11,921 nt of DNA from Gammaproteobacteria bacterium. GTDB lineage: Bacteria; Pseudomonadota; Gammaproteobacteria; Pseudomonadales; Azotimanducaceae. The position numbers and the translations under genes are program-made. Each line of letters opens with the position of its first letter. Position 1 is the first letter of the stretch. This document shows positions 1 through 4,967 of the stretch, in pieces. Below the pieces are notes generated by a model, which made no database searches, was not told the DNA's origin, and saw nothing but the letters and a program-made list of their open reading frames with translations. The stretch spans positions 17,123 through 29,043 of the forward strand of contig PASO01000007.1 of assembly GCA_002712135.1 (NCBI GenBank), written 5' to 3'.

Positions 1-1
1 T

Positions 2-46
2 GGCGGCGATTTCTCCGAGGCAGTGGAGCGAGCGCTCATCAAATAG
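2..46 (+). CDS. 3' end of an unidentified gene (partial)
   Basis: The first 45 bases read as 14 codons and a TAG stop, ending in GGDFSEAVERALIK. This looks like the C-terminal helix of a protein whose body lies left of the window. The reading frame is inferred only from plausible composition and from the 55-base gap to the next same-strand gene, a normal operon spacing. Too little is visible to name a family. Confidence 0.4.
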   Translation, partial: GGDFSEAVERALIK

Positions 47-101
47 CCACGCCTTCCCGCGTTAAGTTATCCTTCAAAAACCAGAACAATGAGACCTTGA
101 G

Positions 102-884
102 ATGTCATTCGAGACCATCACGTACGAGAAAGAAGATTCCATCGCGATTGTTACGCTAAATAGACCCGAGCGACTGAATGCGTGGACCGACCAGATGAAC
201 GCGGATATTGTTCACGCCATTGACAATGCCAACGAGGATAAGGACATCGGTGCGGTCGTGGTGACTGGTGCCGGCCGCGGATACTGCGCCGGTGCGGACA
301 TCAAAGACAGCTTTCAATCACAACTAGATGATGGTGCCTCGGATGTCCTCAAGGATGTCGAGCCGTATGTGACCTTTATACGACGCAGCAAACCAATCGT
401 CGGCGCGGTCAACGGCGTCGCCGTAGGCGCGGGTGCCACCATGCTGCTACCATTCGACGTTATCGTTGCCTCAGAAGAAGCCCGTATCGGTTTCTTCTTT
501 TTAAAGATGGGCGTAACGCCAGAGTTAGCCTCATCACACTTGCTTGTGCAGCGTGTTGGGTTCGGGGTCGCGAGTGAAATGTGTCTGACCGCACGGCTAT
601 ATTCAGCAGCAGAAGTCCATGAGCGTGGTCTCACCAACTATGTTGTCCCGCATGATGAACTAATCGACAAGGCTAAAGAGATAGCACGGGAGATTGCTGT
701 GCATCCTGCGCGCCAGCTCATGATGGTGAAATCGCTGCTAACTGCCAATGGATCGGAATCCGACATCAACAAGGTGACCGAGCGGGAAAAAGCGGCCCTC
801 GACGAGGCGTACGCCTCTGCGGAACACAAGGAAGCAGTTCAGGCGTTTATTGAAAAGCGCGAGCCAAATTTTCGGGATTTGTAG
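102..884 (+). CDS. Enoyl-CoA hydratase/isomerase (crotonase) family protein, isomerase-type active site
   Basis: A 260-residue protein, the normal crotonase length, acting on acyl-CoA esters in the cytoplasm. The CoA-binding and oxyanion-hole segments are clear: GRGYCAGADIK around residues 58-68 and NGVAVGAGATM around 104-114. The two glutamates used by classical enoyl-CoA hydratase appear to be missing: the first position reads T113 in GAGATM, the second falls in the FFFLKMG stretch (131-137). Instead there is a Glu at 141 in GVTPELASS, where peroxisomal-type delta3,delta2-enoyl-CoA isomerases keep their catalytic Glu and PaaG its Asp. I therefore infer double-bond isomerisation, or another crotonase reaction, rather than hydration. 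The ATG at 102 gives a standard N-terminus; its ribosome site is weak (GAGACC/TTGAG just upstream). The next gene is a convergent CoA-transferase remnant, which fits a former acyl-CoA locus. Family assignment is firm; the exact reaction is inferred. Confidence 0.92.
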   Translation: MSFETITYEKEDSIAIVTLNRPERLNAWTDQMNADIVHAIDNANEDKDIGAVVVTGAGRGYCAGADIKDSFQSQLDDGASDVLKDVEPYVTFIRRSKPIVGAVNGVAVGAGATMLLPFDVIVASEEARIGFFFLKMGVTPELASSHLLVQRVGFGVASEMCLTARLYSAAEVHERGLTNYVVPHDELIDKAKEIAREIAVHPARQLMMVKSLLTANGSESDINKVTEREKAALDEAYASAEHKEAVQAFIEKREPNFRDL

Positions 885-934
885 TTTTTACCTGCCGCAT
901 TGACGGCATTAACTCAGTCTACCGCCAAAGCCAT

Positions 935-1743
935 CTAGCGCGAATCAACCAGGTCCATGCCGATCACATCATCGATAAAGAGCTCACCCAGCTCCTCATC
1001 GCTGACCCCAGCCTCGGTGGTAAGCACTTCTATGGAGTGTTCTCCCAGCAAAGGTGCGCGCACGTTCGGTGGGGGTGCTGCGTTGCGAACGGGTTGCGAA
1101 GCTGTCACGCGCGACTAGCTGCGGATCACTCAGTAGGTCCGGTCCCTTCTGAACAACGCCGGCCGCGATGCCCTGCGCTTGCAGATCGGCCATCAGCACC
1201 CTCGCATCCTGCTCGTTTGTCCACTGACCAATAATATCGTCGAGCGATTTTTGCTGGCGCGCTTCGACGCCTAAAAAGCGTTCCAGTAGCGCCGAATCAA
1301 TGAGGCTGGCCAGTTTTCGCCATTCATCATCCGTGCGACAGCTGATACCTATCCAACAGTCGTCTCGGCGAGGGTATATACCCTGCGGGGCAAACAGGGT
1401 GTGTCTATTTCCTATTCGCTCTGGATCAACCCCGGTGAGTGAGAAGCCGGTCATCGCATCGCCAACAAAGAGATTACATGCCTCCATCTGGCTAAAATCG
1501 ATGTGTTGTCCATTCCCGCTAGCACGGCATTCATGGAGTGCTGCCAGTAAGATACGCGCTCCCAGCACACCCGCGTAGATATCTCCGCCGGTGGTACCAG
1601 TAAACAACGGACCGTCACCTTCGTAAACGGTGAGATGCGCCATTCCAGACATCTGCTCCGAGACCTCCGAGAAGCTTGGTGCAGAACGAGCTGGCCACTC
1701 CCTGGGAAATGTCCAGGACCTTCAGATTGTTAAGGTAGCTCAC
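935..1743 (-). pseudogene. CaiB/BaiF (class III) CoA-transferase, internally deleted and frameshifted
   Basis: Family III CoA-transferases move CoA between acids and are about 380-400 residues long. Here three pieces lie in different frames. From a GTG at 1743 the leftward frame reads the family N-terminus (LKVLDISQGVASSF, then CTKLLGGLGADV) down to about 1648. A second frame, open from about 1680 to a stop at 996, reads the middle and much of the C-terminal part (SEQMSGMAHLT, then GGDIYAG with the likely catalytic Asp, then GQHIDFSQMEA, then DPQLVARDSFA). Near 1085-1105 the homology moves to a third register: NAAPPPNVRAPLLGEHSIEV continuing to FIDDVIGMD and a TAG at 935-937. About 105 residues between the N-terminal GADV and the MSGM segment are absent, and some 10-15 residues seem missing near the second break. 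The 218-residue middle frame from the ATG at 1652 is open but would lack the N-terminal CoA-binding part, so it is unlikely to be active. It may once have been read with the PhyH-like gene upstream (114-base gap). A mis-assembly could look the same. Confidence 0.85.
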
Positions 1744-1857
1744 TAATTTGTCTCGATGTATTGTGCGCCTGATCCAGATTAGACGCGGTTAAGAAGGGAT
1801 ACCTGATAGGGCGATGCGTACTTTATGCCAAGAACGGTCGCATAACCTTTGTTTTTG

Positions 1858-2781
1858 TTAATTCATTACATCCCGGTAAGGCGTCATATCCATCCCGGAG
1901 AATCTGGCGCCAACGCCATCGAGGGTTTCGTCCGTCCAGTACTCGTGACCGGGTTCGGGAAAGCCGAGGAGATTTCGTTCTTCGACCGATGCTCGCTCAA
2001 TCCATTCTTTGAATGCGGGCTTGCCCGCGGAAATCGGCCAGCCTACGATACCCATCCAACGACATGCCTTGGGCGCATAGGTGACGAACATGCCAAGACG
2101 GCCACGATTGGCGCCGGTAAACGCCGTACCTCGGTGAAACGTTCGCATGCTATAGACCAGCAGGCTGCCCGCGGGGCAAGTTACCTTTACCTCGTTGTCG
2201 TAGATTTCCGGACGGGATTCCCTCGTGTGGTGGTTGGGCACCAGAATCCGCTCTGAATAATGCTGTTTAGAACAGACGGCGGTTGGCCCGGACTCAAGGG
2301 TCACATCGGTAAAGTAATAGAGGTAGGCCGTCTGCCAGTATTTAGGGACGTCCGGCGGGTACGCCAGAGTATGATTACCGTAGTCAAGATGCATGGCCTG
2401 CTCAAAGTCGTCTTTGGTATTCATTGCTTTGTAAGTCAGGTGTGACTGCTCGCAGTACATCTCTTCACCTTCCCCCATCAGTACAGCAAAACGGTGCAGT
2501 TCAGGGTGAAAGGTCAGATCGTTCAGGGCTTTTCCCTGATAGGGAAAGTGCGGAATACCACGCTGGTCAGGATAGGGCTTGTTGTAGTATTCGGGTTTCG
2601 GTCTCGACGGATCTTTGGCGAAGTCGACCCAACCCGGCACAACCTCGTCGAAGTTGCCAAGTGCACTCTCAAGTTCGTTCGGAGTACAGAAGTTCTCAAC
2701 GATGGCGTAACCGTGCTCTCGATAGTGGGCTTCGTGCGCGTCGGTAATCCGATTAGTATGAATTGTTTCGACTTCAGTCAT
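1858..2781 (-). CDS. Phytanoyl-CoA dioxygenase (PhyH) family Fe(II)/2-oxoglutarate oxygenase
   Basis: A 307-residue protein of the PhyH superfamily. These non-haem iron enzymes couple oxidative decarboxylation of 2-oxoglutarate to hydroxylation or related oxidation of small molecules, from phytanoyl-CoA to ectoine and secondary metabolites. The iron-binding facial triad is visible: His131 and Asp133 in MHLDYGNH and a distal His216 in RTFHRGTAF; Arg226 or Arg228 in GANRGR is placed to bind the 2-oxoglutarate carboxylate. The N-terminal YREHGYAIVENF (20-31) is the usual opening of the fold. No signal peptide is seen. The ATG at 2781 is supported by GAAGGAG seven bases upstream and by a good promoter. 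It is divergent from the ThuA-like/Gfo/phosphotransferase genes, which suggests shared regulation and a linked substrate. The substrate is not predictable from sequence. Confidence 0.93.
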   Translation of the reverse strand: MTEVETIHTNRITDAHEAHYREHGYAIVENFCTPNELESALGNFDEVVPGWVDFAKDPSRPKPEYYNKPYPDQRGIPHFPYQGKALNDLTFHPELHRFAVLMGEGEEMYCEQSHLTYKAMNTKDDFEQAMHLDYGNHTLAYPPDVPKYWQTAYLYYFTDVTLESGPTAVCSKQHYSERILVPNHHTRESRPEIYDNEVKVTCPAGSLLVYSMRTFHRGTAFTGANRGRLGMFVTYAPKACRWMGIVGWPISAGKPAFKEWIERASVEERNLLGFPEPGHEYWTDETLDGVGARFSGMDMTPYRDVMN

Positions 2782-2801
2782 TCAGTACTCCTTCGCACCG
2801 A

Positions 2802-2830
2802 AAAGTACGTCAGGACGAGTAAAATATCAA
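2802..2830 (-). promoter_or_regulatory. Predicted sigma70 promoter of the PhyH-like gene
   Basis: Reading leftward, TTGATA (2830-2825) and TACTTT (2807-2802) are separated by exactly 17 bases, upstream of the GAAGGAG ribosome site and the ATG at 2781. Both boxes are close to consensus. Nothing beyond sequence match supports it. Confidence 0.5.
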
Positions 2831-2835
2831 TTGAA

Positions 2836-2863
2836 TTGACCCTTGCTCCAGCCCCGGTACACT
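2836..2863 (+). promoter_or_regulatory. Predicted sigma70 promoter of the ThuA-like/Gfo operon
   Basis: TTGACC (2836-2841) and TACACT (2858-2863) are 16 bases apart, placing the transcript start near 2870, about 28 bases before the ATG at 2898. Its -35 box abuts the -35 box of the divergent PhyH promoter with only five bases between them. A perfect 8-bp palindrome, TCAATTGA (2827-2834), spans that junction and could be an operator. Confidence 0.5.
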
Positions 2864-2897
2864 GTCTGCTAGCTTTACGATTTGCCAGGGGGGCAAT

Positions 2898-3773
2898 ATG
2901 AAAGCACTACTTCTCAATGGGCAAAGCCACCATGGCTGGCTTGCCAGCAGTCCACTGGTCAAAAAGATTCTGGAGCAGACCTGCCTTTTTAGTGTCGATA
3001 TCAAGACCAGGCCACCAAAAGGTAGCGACATGTCCGGCTTTCGACCAGAGTTTGAAGCCTACGACCTGATTGTCCTCGACGATGGGGGCGATCCGTGGTC
3101 AGACGCGACCAACGCCGCCTTTGTCGACTACATCAGTGCCGGTGGTGGTGTGGCACTGTTTCACCATTCCTGCCAGCTGTTCCACCAATGGCAGGAATTC
3201 AACGAGATTATGGGCCTAGCCGGCTGGGGCAAACGACCAGCGAGTGTTGGACCACGACTTTATTGGCGCGACGGCGAAGTGGTTCGAGATACAGGCCCGG
3301 GTGATGCCGGCGACTGCCTCGACTTGCGAGAGAATCAGATTATCGTCCGAGATCCGGCGCATCCGATCACAAAAGGATTGCCGGAAAAGTGGCTACATGC
3401 TACCGATGAACTTTACTTTAACCTTCGTGGTCCTGCTAAGAACCTTCATGTGCTGGCAACCGCCTACGTCGAACCCCAGGCGGAAGCACATTACAACGAT
3501 TCCGGTTTCGGCAGCGGCGAACACGAGCCCGTGTTATTTACGGTGGACTACGGAAAGGGTCGATGTTTTAACACTACCCTCGGGCACGTCGAGGGCGGCA
3601 CGCCAGCCGACACTCGCGCAGACTCTATGGAATGCGTTGGATTTATCACGACATTCCAGCGCGGCTGCGAATGGGCTGCGAGCGGCAACGTAACACAAGA
3701 CGTGCCCGCAGACTTTCCTGCTGAAGATGCGATAAGTATTCGTGAAAAATGTGAGCTGCCCTCCGCAGCCTAA
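2898..3773 (+). CDS. ThuA-like domain protein
   Basis: A 291-residue protein of the ThuA (trehalose utilisation) family, which has a class I glutamine-amidotransferase-like fold. Family landmarks are the N-terminal strand and His pair (ALLLNGQSHHGW, 3-14), YDLIVLDDGGDPW (55-67), GGGVALFHHSC (82-92), DPAHPITKGLP (152-162), DELYFNL (170-176) and PVLFTVDYGKGRCF (211-224) followed by GHVEGG. Known ThuA proteins work with a Gfo/Idh/MocA dehydrogenase, ThuB, in 3-keto-disaccharide metabolism; the next gene here is of that family. No signal peptide, so probably cytoplasmic. The ATG is preceded by AGGGGGG (2887-2893). It is the first gene of the rightward operon, 27 bases ahead of the next. The family is confident; the actual substrate is unknown, and many ThuA-domain proteins have no assigned role. 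Confidence 0.9.
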   Translation: MKALLLNGQSHHGWLASSPLVKKILEQTCLFSVDIKTRPPKGSDMSGFRPEFEAYDLIVLDDGGDPWSDATNAAFVDYISAGGGVALFHHSCQLFHQWQEFNEIMGLAGWGKRPASVGPRLYWRDGEVVRDTGPGDAGDCLDLRENQIIVRDPAHPITKGLPEKWLHATDELYFNLRGPAKNLHVLATAYVEPQAEAHYNDSGFGSGEHEPVLFTVDYGKGRCFNTTLGHVEGGTPADTRADSMECVGFITTFQRGCEWAASGNVTQDVPADFPAEDAISIREKCELPSAA

Positions 3774-3800
3774 GAAGCTATAAGAATCAAGGAGAGAACA

Positions 3801-4871
3801 ATGTCCAACCCACTTAAAGTCGCCCTTTTGGGCGCCGGCGGAATTACCCGTTCACACCTACCAGCTTACCTGGAGCATCCTGATCGGGTTGAACTGGTTG
3901 CTATTTGCGACATGGATGAACCACGCGCCGCAGCACTAGCGGGCGAAGCCGGCATCGATTCCATCTACACGGATTTTAACACGATGCTGCGCGAGGCCGA
4001 TATCGACGCGGTCGACAATTGCACCTTTCATCCAGCACATGCACCCTTAAGTATTACCGCCATGGAAGCTGGCAAACATGTTCTGGTCGAGAAACCCATG
4101 GCGATGTCCGTACAGGAGTGCGAAGACATGATTGCGGTCGCAGACAAGACGGGCATGACCCTGATGATAGCCCAGGATCTGCGCTATTCCCCAGAAGCAG
4201 TCTGCGTAAAACGCCTGATCGATGACGGCAAACTGGGCGATATCCATGCAGGTAGAACGCACCTGATGCAAAAATTCGGAGTTGGCCATGACCGCTATGC
4301 CGACGCCAAACAGGGCGGCGGCATCCTCATGTCAGTGCAGATACACCACATCGATCTGCTTCGCTATTACATGGGTAACGTTAAGAGGGTCACTGCGGTA
4401 TGCAAGTCGGTGACCGATACCATGGCCAATAACGCAGAGGACCTCGTCACCGCGATCCTCGAATTCGAAAGCGGTGCCGTTGGCAATGTGTTTGCCTTCC
4501 CTGGTGACACGCCCATGGATATTGTCGACGGAAAGCGGACCCGATCAGACAGGGAGTATATTGTTTACGGTAGTGAAGGAACCATTCATTCGACCCCCCA
4601 AACTGATCGCAATATGGCACACTTCGGGGAAGTCCTGTTCGCACCACTTACGGGAAAATCAGCGGGTGAGTTCACGCCTGTAGACACTAGCGATGCCGGT
4701 ACGCCTAGCCTTAAACCCTTCGTTAACCAGATTCTGCACTTCGAAGAATGTATTAGAACCAATACCGAACCCTTCAGCAGCGGTCGCGATAATATCGACA
4801 CCATGAAAATCATCTTTGCTATCTGGGAGTCGTCCAAAACCGGAAAAGCCGTCGAACTGAAGAATCTGTAG
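3801..4871 (+). CDS. Gfo/Idh/MocA family NAD(P)-dependent oxidoreductase
   Basis: A 356-residue dehydrogenase of the usual length for sugar, inositol or keto-sugar oxidoreductases. The N-terminal Rossmann fold shows VALLGAGGITRSH (7-19) and an acidic residue at the end of the second strand (Asp37 in AICDMDE), which usually favours NAD over NADP. The family EKP motif is at 97-99 (VLVEKPMAMS), its Lys serving catalysis. The C-terminal domain has GGGILMSVQIHHIDLLRYY (172-190) with His182 and Asp185 in the expected catalytic positions. AAGGAG (3789-3794) is well placed for the ATG at 3801. Its 27-base distance from the ThuA-like gene suggests one transcript and a ThuA/ThuB-type partnership acting on a sugar-like compound. 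Which sugar is not visible. Confidence 0.94.
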   Translation: MSNPLKVALLGAGGITRSHLPAYLEHPDRVELVAICDMDEPRAAALAGEAGIDSIYTDFNTMLREADIDAVDNCTFHPAHAPLSITAMEAGKHVLVEKPMAMSVQECEDMIAVADKTGMTLMIAQDLRYSPEAVCVKRLIDDGKLGDIHAGRTHLMQKFGVGHDRYADAKQGGGILMSVQIHHIDLLRYYMGNVKRVTAVCKSVTDTMANNAEDLVTAILEFESGAVGNVFAFPGDTPMDIVDGKRTRSDREYIVYGSEGTIHSTPQTDRNMAHFGEVLFAPLTGKSAGEFTPVDTSDAGTPSLKPFVNQILHFEECIRTNTEPFSSGRDNIDTMKIIFAIWESSKTGKAVELKNL

Positions 4872-4883
4872 CCAGGACCAGTA

Positions 4884-4912
4884 GTCGACACAGTAAAACC
4901 ATTTGGTATCAT
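4884..4912 (+). promoter_or_regulatory. Possible extended -10 promoter before the phosphotransferase gene
   Basis: TGGTATCAT (4904-4912) has the TG-n prefix of an extended -10 element and a 5/6 match to TATAAT. A weak GTCGAC -35-like stretch (4884-4889) lies 17 bases upstream. This would give the downstream gene its own start near 4919. The 96-base gap after the Gfo gene leaves room, but read-through from the upstream operon is equally possible. Confidence 0.3.
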
Positions 4913-4923
4913 GCCCGCCTTTT

Positions 4924-4942
4924 CGCCGTCTCAGGGACGGCG
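4924..4942 (+). other. Short hairpin in the leader of the phosphotransferase gene
   Basis: CGCCGTC (4924-4930) and GACGGCG (4936-4942) form a perfect 7-bp GC-rich stem with a TCAGG loop, 25 bases before the ATG at 4968 and just ahead of its AAAGGAG ribosome site. No T-tract follows, so it does not look like an intrinsic terminator. It may stabilise or modulate the 5' end of the mRNA, or mark processing between genes. Confidence 0.4.
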
Positions 4943-4967
4943 CGTGTTACGACCAAAGGAGCACTCG

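Noticed and set aside
893..908. Hairpin TGCCG-CATTGA-CGGCA after the crotonase stop
   Set aside because: The stem is only 5 bp and no T-tract follows on either strand, so it does not meet a reasonable standard for a terminator.
1823..1845. Inverted repeat TTATGC...GCATAA followed by CCTTTGTTTTTG on the + strand
   Set aside because: The T-rich side is correct only for rightward transcripts, but the flanking genes are leftward; the 6-bp AT-rich stem with an 11-base loop is weak.
1849..2256. A 135-codon rightward open frame opposite the PhyH-like gene
   Set aside because: It is entirely antisense to a well-supported oxygenase and encodes no family-like sequence.
4911..4967. Alternative upstream ATG for the phosphotransferase, adding 19 residues
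   Set aside because: It has no ribosome site, overlaps a possible -10 element, and would translate through a GC hairpin; the ATG at 4968 has AAAGGAG six bases upstream and a family-like N-terminus.
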